DNA of 15,651 bases. Source: UBA5760 sp964649385. Its GTDB lineage: Bacteria; Chloroflexota; Dehalococcoidia; Dehalococcoidales; UBA5760. Below are positions 5,622 to 13,090 of the stretch, piece after piece (positions within the stretch are counted from its first letter, which is position 1; the number at the start of each line of letters is the position of its first letter). The DNA lies in contig CAZYRA010000019.1 in assembly GCA_964649385.1 (NCBI GenBank), forward strand, positions 1 to 15,651. Direction: 5' to 3'. Both the position numbers and the translations under genes were made by a program. Under the pieces are notes generated by a model. It was not told where the DNA came from, did no database searches, and saw only the letters and a list, made by a program, of their open reading frames with translations.

Positions 5622-7484
5622 ATGCTCCCGCAGAAGATTGCCTATCTGGACTTAGATACTAAGAAGGTTGAGGTTAAGGAAGTCCCCGAAGAAATTACCA
5701 GGCGGTTTCTCGGCGGCCGCGGGATTAATGTCTATTTGCTCTATCATAGCGTGAGTCCTGAAACTCACCCCCTGTCTCCGCAAAACCCCCTTATTATCGG
5801 GCCGGGAATGGTAACCGGGCTGAAGGGAATAGGTGCCTCAAGGTGCAATATTTCGGGGAAGTCTCCCGAATCAGGATTGCTGGGCGATTCCAATATCGGG
5901 GGCTATTTCGGGGCTTTTATGAAAAGGACGGGTATTGACTTCCTTTTTATTACAGGTGCTTCCCCGAAACCGGTTTATATTTATCTGGATAAGGAAAAGA
6001 TTAGCATCGAAGATGCCCAGAACCTGTGGGGAAAGTCTACCACGGAGACCAATACGATTTTAGCGGGGCGCTACGGCTCTTCAAGCCAGTCCATCTCGAT
6101 CGGGGTAGCCGGAGAAAATCTGGTGCGCTTTGCCTGCATTATCAACCGGCAGAAGAATGCTGCCGGCAGGACGGGTATGGGCTGCCTGATGGGGGCTAAA
6201 AAGGTAAAGGCGATTGTGGTAAACAGTAAAGAACCGGTAAAACCAGAGGATGAGGTTGGATTTAATAAGTTAATGAACGGGTTTCAGCAGAGGTTAAGTG
6301 AAGAGCCTTTGGTGAAGTTGTTGGGAGAGTATGGGTCGTCCCTCCTCTATATCCTGGTCAACCGGCGGATTGGCATGGGCCGGGCATATAACGGGCTCTC
6401 GACAAAATTTCCCGAAAGTGAAGATATTTCGCCCAATATACTGAAAGATAAATACTACACCGGGAAGGCCGGTTGCTATTCCTGCCCGGTCTCCTGCCAT
6501 CACAGGTACAGGGCTGGTGGAATAGAAAATGAAGGCCCGGACTATTCCGTTCTGGCTAGCTTTGGTCCGGTTGTGGGTATAAAGAGGTTGGAGGCGGTTC
6601 TTTATATCAATGACCTGATTAATCGCTATGGCCTGGACGCTAGCTCGACGGCTAATCTCATCGCCTGGACAATCGAATTACTTAAGAAGGGTCTTATCGA
6701 TGAAAATATGACCGATGGTCTCGGCCTTGACTGGGGGAATGAAGAAGCTATTATCGAGCTAATTCACCAGATTGCCCATAGAAAAGGCTTGGGTAACCTT
6801 CTCGCTGATGGAGCCAGGGAGGCGGTAAGGCGGTTCGGTGAAGAAACCGGCAGGTATCTTCTCTGGTCGAAGAATCTACCACAGTCCGACCCCGTCGATT
6901 TAAGGTATTTCCCTGCCTATGCCCTGGGTAATGCTACTGCTTCAAGGGGTCTTGATCATTTAAGGAGCCGGCCTACTTGGGAGACCTTTCGCCTTTCCGA
7001 GGAAACCTTGAGGGATATCTACGGCGGGGATGTTTCTGCCAATCCCCGTAGCTACCGGGGGAAGGGGAGGGTAATCTGGTGGTGGGAGACATACCTTTCC
7101 CTGTTCGATGCCCTGGGACTCTGTAAGCTGATTGCCTTTCATTGCCAGCCCGGTCTTCTTGATTTTGAATTCTTCTCGAAGCTGGTCCACTGTGCAACGG
7201 GTCTTGATTTAACTGCGGAGGAAATCTTTGCCGCCGGAGAGAGGATTGTCAACCTGGAGAGGATGTTTCTGGTTAGGGAGGGGATAAAGAGGGAGGATGA
7301 TTTTCCTCCTCAGAGGTATTTTGAGCCTTTGGTTTGGCAGGAGGGTCTGAAGTCTGAAGAAAAGGAACTGAAGCTGGACAGGGAAGCTTTTGAGGGGATA
7401 CTCGATGAATATTATCGGCTCCGTGGCTGGGATAGCGAAGGTAGGCCGTTGGCCGAAACCAAAGAGCGTTTAGGTTTAGGCTGA
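5622..7484 (+). CDS. aldehyde:ferredoxin oxidoreductase family protein (tungsten/molybdenum pterin enzyme)
   Basis: Members interconvert aldehydes and carboxylic acids with ferredoxin, using a bis-pterin W or Mo centre and a 4Fe-4S cluster, in the cytoplasm of anaerobes. The 620-residue length is normal. The cluster ligands are all present: Cys285, Cys288 and Cys292 in GCYSCPVSC, and Cys501 in ALGLCK, with spacing close to that of the Pyrococcus enzyme. The N-terminal domain has RFLGGRGINVYLLY (28-41), GPGMVTG and NISGKSPESGLLGDSNIGG; the later pterin-binding region has the stretch SDPVDLRYFPAYALGNATAS followed by RGLDHLRSRP. Start at ATG has AGGGG 5 bases upstream. It overlaps the next gene by one base, tying it to the polyketide operon. 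The substrate is unknown; an acid or aldehyde starter or product is the obvious idea. It is also a sign of anaerobic life. Confidence 0.95.
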   Translation: MLPQKIAYLDLDTKKVEVKEVPEEITRRFLGGRGINVYLLYHSVSPETHPLSPQNPLIIGPGMVTGLKGIGASRCNISGKSPESGLLGDSNIGGYFGAFMKRTGIDFLFITGASPKPVYIYLDKEKISIEDAQNLWGKSTTETNTILAGRYGSSSQSISIGVAGENLVRFACIINRQKNAAGRTGMGCLMGAKKVKAIVVNSKEPVKPEDEVGFNKLMNGFQQRLSEEPLVKLLGEYGSSLLYILVNRRIGMGRAYNGLSTKFPESEDISPNILKDKYYTGKAGCYSCPVSCHHRYRAGGIENEGPDYSVLASFGPVVGIKRLEAVLYINDLINRYGLDASSTANLIAWTIELLKKGLIDENMTDGLGLDWGNEEAIIELIHQIAHRKGLGNLLADGAREAVRRFGEETGRYLLWSKNLPQSDPVDLRYFPAYALGNATASRGLDHLRSRPTWETFRLSEETLRDIYGGDVSANPRSYRGKGRVIWWWETYLSLFDALGLCKLIAFHCQPGLLDFEFFSKLVHCATGLDLTAEEIFAAGERIVNLERMFLVREGIKREDDFPPQRYFEPLVWQEGLKSEEKELKLDREAFEGILDEYYRLRGWDSEGRPLAETKERLGLG

Positions 7485-8479
7485 TGAAGATAGCTGTTAT
7501 TGGCGCAGGGGCGATAGGTGCTTTAGTGGCTGGTTACCTTAGCAAGGAGGGCGTTGATGCCACTTTAATCGGCAAAGCAAAGGACGTCTCTGCTATTCAG
7601 GATAGCGGCCTTATTATTGAGGGGGTAAGAGGAAGCGTAGCTGTGCCGGTGAAGGTGACCGATAGGCTTGAAGAAGGTGTTGGTCTGGTTATTCTGACGG
7701 TTAAAACACAGGATGTTGCTTCAGCCTTGAGTGAGAATATCCAGGCTTTAGGAAATACCCCTGTCCTTGCCGTGCAGAATGGGGTGAGGGCGGAGGAACT
7801 CCTTCTGGAGTTTGTCCCGAGGGAGAATATCATAAGCAGTATCGTTATGTTCGGGTCGACCTACCTTGAGGCGGGTCGGATTCTGCACAACTTTGAAGGG
7901 GACTGGGTAATCGGCAGGGCATTTGTACCGAATAATGGAGGTGTTGACAGTATAGGGAAGCTTCTGTCTAGCGCCTTCTCCATGCGCGTCACGGAAAAGA
8001 TAACAGGAATGAAGTGGCTGAAGCTCTTCTTAAACCTGAATAACTGCCTCCCCGCCTTAACCGGGAGGAGCATGCAGGAAACATTTTCTCATCTGGATAT
8101 TTCCCGGTTGAGCATCCGCCTCCTGCGTGAGGCACTAGCGGTGGTAGATAGGACGGGAGTAGAACTGGGGTCGCTGCCGGACTTTCCGGCGGCAAGGCTG
8201 CGGGCGCTCACTACTATGCCGCTGGCGGAGGCAGGCGGGATATTCTCTAAAACAATGACCAATCTAAGCAGAGAACCACTCTTTGGCTCTATCTTGCAGA
8301 GTATCAAAAGGGGAAAACTGTCTGAGATTGATTATTTTAATGGGGAGATAGTCTATCTGGGAGAGAAGATAGGGGTGGATGCGTCGCTGAATAAGAAGCT
8401 GGTCGAGATGGTGCACAGGGTGGAGGAGAGCGGCAGATTTCTTAGTCCGGAAGATATTCTAAACGAAACTGGGGGATAA
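7484..8479 (+). CDS. ketopantoate reductase (PanE/ApbA) family protein
   Basis: NADPH-dependent 2-ketoacid reductase family whose classical member reduces ketopantoate to pantoate for CoA synthesis. The 331-residue protein has the Rossmann loop GAGAIG at 7-12, LTVKTQD at 71-77, AVQNGV near 96-101, the catalytic region MKWLKLFLNLNNCLPALTG (Lys180 and Asn184 are the likely catalytic pair) and SEIDYFNGEIV with Glu281. Start codon overlaps the oxidoreductase stop by one base, and the next gene begins 2 bases after its stop, so it is translated with its neighbours. True PanE may be encoded elsewhere; in this setting it may reduce a keto group of a polyketide intermediate or starter. Both readings are open. 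The family is clear, the substrate is not. Confidence 0.88.
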   Translation: MKIAVIGAGAIGALVAGYLSKEGVDATLIGKAKDVSAIQDSGLIIEGVRGSVAVPVKVTDRLEEGVGLVILTVKTQDVASALSENIQALGNTPVLAVQNGVRAEELLLEFVPRENIISSIVMFGSTYLEAGRILHNFEGDWVIGRAFVPNNGGVDSIGKLLSSAFSMRVTEKITGMKWLKLFLNLNNCLPALTGRSMQETFSHLDISRLSIRLLREALAVVDRTGVELGSLPDFPAARLRALTTMPLAEAGGIFSKTMTNLSREPLFGSILQSIKRGKLSEIDYFNGEIVYLGEKIGVDASLNKKLVEMVHRVEESGRFLSPEDILNETGG

Positions 8480-8481
8480 AA

Positions 8482-9114
8482 ATGACAGAAGATAGACCCA
8501 ACTCAGCCAGGACACCTGAGGTCTCTGGCAGGACCAAAAAGAATTTTCACGATGCTCCTCTTTTAGTTACGGTGAGCAAGGTAAAGGAGGAGTGCTATCG
8601 GGGTTACAAGGAGGGTGATACCTTTATCTTTGAAGACTTTACCAAGACTCCCCAAGACTTTTGCCAGGGCGCCGCTGCCGTACTTTTCCCTTGCCTTTAT
8701 GCACTGACCTTCGGCGCGGAGTTTCAATTTGAGGAGAATCCCCGCTCTATTCATACCACCTGTCCCGATGGCGGTAAGGTCGAGTTTTTCACCCAGGTGC
8801 TTACCAAATCAGGGGAGGTAGAAAAGGGGGAAAAGAAAGAGCATCACGGGCCGAGCCCGAAAAAGATGATTATCAGCGTAGAAGAGGTAAACGGGCACTG
8901 TGCCTACGAGTACAAGCCGGGAGATACCATTGAGGTGACCGGACTCAAGACACCCGAGGGTTTCTGCGGGGCTGCCTATAATGCCCTCTTTCCCGTCCTT
9001 TTTGCCCTCAATATGGGGGCTAAATTTTCCTTTTCTGAGGATAAGAATGCTAATATGCGCGTGACCTGTCCCGACGGGGGAATAATCAGGTTTAAAGTAA
9101 GGAGGATCGAATGA
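8482..9114 (+). CDS. tandem TIGR04076-type protein, function unknown
   Basis: A 210-residue protein made of two copies of a domain resembling the TIGR04076 family, usually found as a single domain of about 90 residues. Copy 1 spans about 28-108 and copy 2 about 128-209. Each has a first Cys (38; 140), a GDT(F/I) turn, TPxxFC (Cys61; Cys162), a hydrophobic helix with LFPxLxALxxGA, and a TCPDGG motif (Cys94; Cys196). The three cysteines repeat with nearly equal spacing, suggesting metal or cofactor binding. A linker rich in Lys, Glu and His separates them. It starts 2 bases after the PanE-like gene and overlaps KS-alpha by 4 bases (ATGA), so it is probably co-translated with the synthase. I know no established function for the family. 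Confidence 0.8.
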   Translation: MTEDRPNSARTPEVSGRTKKNFHDAPLLVTVSKVKEECYRGYKEGDTFIFEDFTKTPQDFCQGAAAVLFPCLYALTFGAEFQFEENPRSIHTTCPDGGKVEFFTQVLTKSGEVEKGEKKEHHGPSPKKMIISVEEVNGHCAYEYKPGDTIEVTGLKTPEGFCGAAYNALFPVLFALNMGAKFSFSEDKNANMRVTCPDGGIIRFKVRRIE

Positions 9115-10376
9115 TGAAGAGACGGGTAGTGGTTACCGGTCTGGGAGTCATTTCCCCCAATGGCATTGGTAAAGAGGCTTTCTGGGAAAATACGATCTCC
9201 GGCAGGTCAGGGGTAAGGCGGGTTACCGATTATGATGTCTCTCAATTCCGCTCTCAGATAGCCGCTCAGGTAGCTGACTTTGACCCATTTGCCTTCGGTC
9301 TTAGCCGAGAGGAAGTAGAGAGGATGGACCGCTATGTACAGTTTGCCGTAGCCGGGGCGGAGGCTGCCGTAGCTGATGCCGGGTTTCTTTTCGGTGATGA
9401 GGCGAGAGAGAGGACGGGCGTTTGTCTTGCTAATGCCATCGGCGGTACAAGATATATGGATGAGGAATTCTTGAGGGTAACCAACGGGGGGAAAGACCCT
9501 ATTGACCCCAGAAAAGTAAGCCCGCACCTTTATGATGCCGCTATGTTCAATACCCCTTCCAGCGAAATAGCGGCGCGCTATCAATTAAAGAGTATTTGCG
9601 CCACTATCTCTACCGGTTGTACCGCCGGTACCGATGCCGTGGGTGTTGCCTATGAAGTTATCCAGGACGGACTGGCCGATGTTATGATTACCGGCGCTTC
9701 TGAGGCGCCTCTCTGTCCGATAACCTTTGCTTCCTTTGATGTCTTGAATGTAATCTCGGCACGAAACGAGGAGCCGGAAAAGGCGTCAAGGCCATTCGAT
9801 AAGGAGAGGGATGGGTTTGTCCTCTCCGAGGGCTGTGGCATACTGGTCCTGGAGGAACTGGGCCATGCCTTGAGCCGCGGCGCTCATATCTACTGTGAAA
9901 TCAACGGTTTCGGCACCTGTTGTAATGCTTACCATATGACCGACTTGCCTGACGGTGGCGATAGTATGGTCCCTTCTATCAACCTTGCCTTAAATGATGC
10001 CGGGCTGCTCCCGGAGAATATCGGGTATATCAATGCTCACGGGAGCTCCACCAAGCAGAATGACGTATTCGAAACGAATGCCTATAAGAAGGTCTTTGGC
10101 AAGAGGGCCTATGAGATTCCGACAAGTTCTCTCAAGTCTATGGTCGGCCATCCCCTGGCTGCCGCCAACAGTATTGAGCTTGTCGCCGGTGCCCTTACCT
10201 TTGAAACCGATATGCTACTGCCAACGATAAATCAAGAAGTATCTGACCCGTCGTGTGACCTGGACTACGTTGCTAACAAGGCTCGCGAAAAAAGGGTTGA
10301 TTACATCTTAAAGACCAGCAGTGGTTTTTCCGGCGTCCATTCCTCAATGATATTGAGCAGGTGGAATTCGAATTGA
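9111..10376 (+). CDS. type II polyketide ketosynthase alpha (KS-alpha)
   Basis: Catalytic half of the KS-alpha/CLF heterodimer that builds the poly-beta-ketone chain from malonyl-ACP. The 421-residue protein has Cys170 in STGCTAGTDAVG, His310 in NAHGSSTKQND, Lys342 and His347 in KSMVGH. Beyond these it shows segments typical of actinobacterial aromatic KS-alpha rather than FabF: CPITFASFD (202-210), EPEKASRPFDKERDGFVLSEG (221-241) and RGAHIYCEINGF followed by CNAYHMTDLPDGG (271-283). GGAGG lies 5 bases before the ATG at 9111 and 8 before a second ATG at 9114; either may be used. It is followed immediately by the CLF and the ACP in the canonical KS-alpha, KS-beta, ACP order. The order and both partners make the type II PKS call firm. 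Confidence 0.92.
   Translation: MMKRRVVVTGLGVISPNGIGKEAFWENTISGRSGVRRVTDYDVSQFRSQIAAQVADFDPFAFGLSREEVERMDRYVQFAVAGAEAAVADAGFLFGDEARERTGVCLANAIGGTRYMDEEFLRVTNGGKDPIDPRKVSPHLYDAAMFNTPSSEIAARYQLKSICATISTGCTAGTDAVGVAYEVIQDGLADVMITGASEAPLCPITFASFDVLNVISARNEEPEKASRPFDKERDGFVLSEGCGILVLEELGHALSRGAHIYCEINGFGTCCNAYHMTDLPDGGDSMVPSINLALNDAGLLPENIGYINAHGSSTKQNDVFETNAYKKVFGKRAYEIPTSSLKSMVGHPLAAANSIELVAGALTFETDMLLPTINQEVSDPSCDLDYVANKAREKRVDYILKTSSGFSGVHSSMILSRWNSN
10359..10364 (+). promoter_or_regulatory. ribosome binding site that may set the KS-beta start
   Basis: AGGTGG, inside the end of KS-alpha, 8 bases before an in-frame TTG at 10373 that overlaps the KS-alpha stop as TTGA. The upstream GTG at 10361 lies inside this box and has no clear site of its own. 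Starting at TTG would give MRQVAVTGVG, matching the other two ketosynthases. Confidence 0.45.
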
Positions 10377-11584
10377 GGCAGGTAGCTGTTACCGGAGTAG
10401 GCATAGTAGCCCCACCCGGCGTGGGAAAAGAAGAATTCTGGCAGAATATCAAGGAGGGGAAGTCCTTTGTTTCCCCTATTACCAGATTTGATGCTTCAGC
10501 CTATCCTTCACAGGTGGCCGGACAGGTTAAAGACCTGGACTCGAGTCACCTTTCTCGCCGTCTTTTGAAGAAGATGGACAGGTTTTCGGTGATGGCTCTG
10601 GTAGCTGCTGAGCAGACACTGAAAGACGCCGGTATAGATTTAGCTAAAGAAGACCCTTACAGCGTAGGGGTCTTCATGGGAAATACACTGGGCGGGTGGC
10701 TTTATGCGGAGACAGAGCTGCGTGATCTCTACCAGAAAGGCAGGAATGGGGTAAGCCCGTATAATGCCAGCGCCTGGTTTGCCGCTGCCCCTCAGGGCCA
10801 GATCTCTATTCATTATGGTATCAAGGGGTACAGCAAGACGATAGTCGCCGACAGGGCCGGCGCGTTGATGGCCATTGGCTATGCGGCAAGGATAATTAGA
10901 AACAAAAAAGCAGCTATTGCTCTGGCTGGAGGCACCGAAGCACCGGTTACTCCCTACGCCTTGCTCTGCTGCAGTACGGAGGGCTCTCTTTCCCATGGCC
11001 CTTATCGCCCCTTCGATAAGGAAAGGGACGGCTTTGTTATCGGTGAAGGGGCGGCAATCGTGACCCTGGAGGATATGGAGTCCGCTCGAAGCAGAGGGGC
11101 GACTATCTACGGGGCAATTACGGGTTTCGGGACTTCCTGCGATGGCATTCACCGTATAATGCCGGACCAGGATGGCAGAGGGTTGGCTAAGGCGATAAAG
11201 ACTACCCTGGACAGTGCCGGTTATCAACCTGGTGATATTGATTACATCTGTGCCGATGGGGCGGCAACCGAACTGGGGGATGTTAGCGAGACAAGAGCAA
11301 TCAAGAAAGTATTTGGCAGTTATGCGTCAAAGATACCGGTCAGCACCCCAAAGTCTATGTTCGGGCACCTGCTGGGGGCATCCGGCGCCGTTGATCTGGT
11401 CGGTACCCTTCTGGCTATGCAGGAGGGGGTTATTCTGCCCACGATAAACTATAGGACAGAGGATCCGGAGTGCGATCTGGACTACGTGCCGAATAAAAGT
11501 CGGCCCAAAGAGGTTAATAGAGCCCTTATTATCTCGCGCGGCCGCGGGGGTATTAATGTCGTTCTGGCTATAGAAAGGAGCTAA
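10361..11584 (+). CDS. type II polyketide chain length factor (KS-beta / CLF)
   Basis: Non-condensing partner of KS-alpha; it sets the cavity that limits polyketide length. The 407-residue protein has the ketosynthase fold, but the active-site cysteine is replaced: IVADRAGALMAIG has Arg165 where KS-alpha has STGCTAGTD. Actinobacterial CLFs usually carry Gln here within AEQAGALDA-like sequence, and the surrounding match is clear. The first catalytic His is Asp299 in ICADGAATELGD, recalling the ADAAAVPELD segment of actinorhodin CLF; Lys331 and His336 (KSMFGH) remain. The C terminus RALIISRGRGGINVVLAI also recalls CLF. Coordinates use GTG at 10361 (16-base overlap with KS-alpha); TTG at 10373 is an equal or better start (403 residues). 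Overlap suggests coupled translation in equal amounts. Confidence 0.9.
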   Translation: MEFELRQVAVTGVGIVAPPGVGKEEFWQNIKEGKSFVSPITRFDASAYPSQVAGQVKDLDSSHLSRRLLKKMDRFSVMALVAAEQTLKDAGIDLAKEDPYSVGVFMGNTLGGWLYAETELRDLYQKGRNGVSPYNASAWFAAAPQGQISIHYGIKGYSKTIVADRAGALMAIGYAARIIRNKKAAIALAGGTEAPVTPYALLCCSTEGSLSHGPYRPFDKERDGFVIGEGAAIVTLEDMESARSRGATIYGAITGFGTSCDGIHRIMPDQDGRGLAKAIKTTLDSAGYQPGDIDYICADGAATELGDVSETRAIKKVFGSYASKIPVSTPKSMFGHLLGASGAVDLVGTLLAMQEGVILPTINYRTEDPECDLDYVPNKSRPKEVNRALIISRGRGGINVVLAIERS

Positions 11585-11589
11585 TGGTT

Positions 11590-11826
11590 ATGGCGAATAC
11601 CGAAGAGAAGATGAAGAATTTTTTTGCCGGGTTCCTTGATATGGAGCCTGCAGGGATTGCTTCGCAGGCAAACCTGGGGGATGACCTTGAGATGGACTCA
11701 ACCGAGATAGTGGAACTGGTAGTGGCTTTAGAAAATGAGTTCAATATCCAACTCAAGGATGGTGAGATTACTAACAGGAATTGCGTCAGTGATGTGGTAA
11801 AGACTGTTGGGGATAAGCTCGGGTAA
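11590..11826 (+). CDS. acyl carrier protein of the type II polyketide synthase
   Basis: Small acidic four-helix protein that carries the growing chain on 4'-phosphopantetheine. The 78 residues include LGDDLEMDSTEIVELVVALE, whose DS motif gives the modified serine (residue 37 from this start), followed by an acidic helix II and EFNIQLKDGEI, as in other ACPs. An upstream in-frame ATG at 11584 overlaps the CLF stop but is only 3 bases from the AAAGGAG box, while the ATG at 11590 is 9 bases away, so the latter was preferred; the longer form would be 80 residues. It follows KS-alpha and CLF in the classical order and its stop overlaps the next start by one base. No phosphopantetheinyl transferase is visible in the window. 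Confidence 0.92.
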   Translation: MANTEEKMKNFFAGFLDMEPAGIASQANLGDDLEMDSTEIVELVVALENEFNIQLKDGEITNRNCVSDVVKTVGDKLG

Positions 11827-12632
11827 TGAGGATTATTGACTTGAGCCTCCCCATTGATGATGGTGTTTTTGAGCCTCACCCGGTAGAAATAAAGAGGTGG
11901 GAACATAGAGAGGGTGGGGACCGTTTCGGCCGAATTTGGGCGAAGTCTCACGGGATAAGGGGGATTCTGAACTATATTACGGGGCGAGAGCGGATTACGC
12001 GCAACTCCTTCAAGGACGGCGCTTTCCTGTCCCTGGAGTGGGTCAGGGCAACAGTTCACAGCGGCACCCATCTTGATGCTCCCTATCACTTCGGCCCGCT
12101 TTCTCAAGGGAAAGAGGCAAAGAAGATAGAAGAGGTCCCGCTGGAGTGGTGCTATGGTGACGGCGTCGTCCTGGACTGTTCTCAAAAAGAGCCGGGAGGG
12201 CTTATTACCAGAGAGGATGTAGAGAAGGCGCTCGACAGAATAAAGTATGAGATAAAGCCATTTGATATTGTCCTTATCTATACCGGTGCTGATAAGCTCT
12301 GGGGAACCAGAAAATACTACTCCCATTTTGTCGGAGTGAGCCGGGAGGCGCTTGCCTATATTCTGGACTTTGAGGTAAAGGTAGTCGGGATTGATGCCTT
12401 CAGTTTTGACCGTCCGCTCAATAAAATGGTGACCGATTTCCTAAAGACGAAGGACAATGCTCACCTCTGGCCGGCCCACTTCTACGGCAGGGAAAAGGAG
12501 TACTGTCATGTCGAGAGGTTAGCCAACCTGGACAAGATTCCTTCGCCTTACGGTTTCAGGGTGGCCTGTTTCCCGATCAAGATAAAAGGGGTAGGTGCCG
12601 CCGCGGTAAGGGCGGTTGCTATTATTGAATAA
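11826..12632 (+). CDS. cyclase family protein (PF04199, kynurenine-formamidase fold), putative polyketide cyclase
   Basis: Metal-dependent family that includes kynurenine formamidases and late-ring cyclases of some aromatic polyketide pathways. The 268-residue protein has the signature HSGTHLDAPYHF at 78-89, whose His78, His82 and Asp84 would bind the metal, with His88 as likely catalytic base. Later family marks are VVGIDAFSFD and VERLANLDKIP, then the C-terminal strand PIKIKGVGAAAVRAVAII. Insertions before the signature, containing RIWAKSHGIRGILNYITG, make it longer than the typical 210-residue formamidase. The start overlaps the ACP stop by one base with only a weak upstream site, suggesting coupled translation. 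Next to ACP and aromatase, a cyclase or lactone/amide hydrolase role on the polyketide is the best guess. Confidence 0.85.
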   Translation: MRIIDLSLPIDDGVFEPHPVEIKRWEHREGGDRFGRIWAKSHGIRGILNYITGRERITRNSFKDGAFLSLEWVRATVHSGTHLDAPYHFGPLSQGKEAKKIEEVPLEWCYGDGVVLDCSQKEPGGLITREDVEKALDRIKYEIKPFDIVLIYTGADKLWGTRKYYSHFVGVSREALAYILDFEVKVVGIDAFSFDRPLNKMVTDFLKTKDNAHLWPAHFYGREKEYCHVERLANLDKIPSPYGFRVACFPIKIKGVGAAAVRAVAIIE

Positions 12633-12646
12633 AAAAGGAGGAAAGA

Positions 12647-13087
12647 ATGGGACATACGGTAAATTCTATTTTGATTGAGGCACCTTATGAGCGGGTGTTT
12701 GATATCTCTAATGACATTGAGAGGTGGACGGAGCTGTTCGGCGGCGAGTACACGGAGGCGAAGGTGCTGAAACGGGAGGGGAATAAAATCATCTTCCAGT
12801 TGACCAATGATGAAGGTAACTCCTGGCAATCCTTCCGTCTCTTGTTTAAGGATTATTACTTTGCCTACGCTCAGAAGCTGGAGCCGACATTCCCCTTTAA
12901 GTATATGAAGATTATCTGGCTCTATACCCCTACCCCGGAAGGAATAAACCTGACCTGGATTCAGGACTTCACCATGGCGGATGGGGCAAAATTTGATGAC
13001 GAGCAGGTTGAAGGCTTCATCAATAAACATTCCCGGGATAACCTGGAGATATTCAAAGAGGTGATAGAAAAAGAAGCAAAGGGGTGA
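12647..13087 (+). CDS. TcmN-like aromatase/cyclase (SRPBCC/START fold)
   Basis: Single-domain helix-grip protein that folds the poly-beta-ketone and catalyses first-ring cyclisation and aromatisation. The 146 residues resemble the tetracenomycin TcmN ARO/CYC domain throughout: NSILIEAPYERVFDISNDIE at 6-25, ELFGGEYTEAKVL, then W60, R64, FKYMKIIW at 84-91, LTWIQDF at 102-108 and FDDEQVEGFINKHSRDNLE. From memory of the TcmN structure, pocket residues W28, F32, Y35, W65, R69, R82, F88, W95 and W108 correspond to W27, F31, Y35, W60, R64, K77, F84, W91 and W104, so the pocket is almost wholly kept. A strong AAAGGAGGAAAG site precedes the ATG. Gap to the previous gene is 14 bases, to the next 3. Being monodomain fits the TcmN rather than the didomain class. 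Confidence 0.9.
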   Translation: MGHTVNSILIEAPYERVFDISNDIERWTELFGGEYTEAKVLKREGNKIIFQLTNDEGNSWQSFRLLFKDYYFAYAQKLEPTFPFKYMKIIWLYTPTPEGINLTWIQDFTMADGAKFDDEQVEGFINKHSRDNLEIFKEVIEKEAKG

Positions 13088-13090
13088 GAG

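Noticed and set aside
9207..9584. Minus-strand 125-residue open frame
   Set aside because: Antisense to the well-conserved N-terminal part of KS-alpha, with no motif of its own.
10640..11227. Minus-strand 195-residue open frame
   Set aside because: Lies wholly opposite the CLF gene, whose protein matches its family along this stretch; no family motif in the antisense product.
11568..12326. Minus-strand 252-residue open frame
   Set aside because: Covers the ACP and part of the PF04199 gene on the other strand, both clearly recognised; composition (Ser/Pro/Leu-rich) is typical of antisense shadows.
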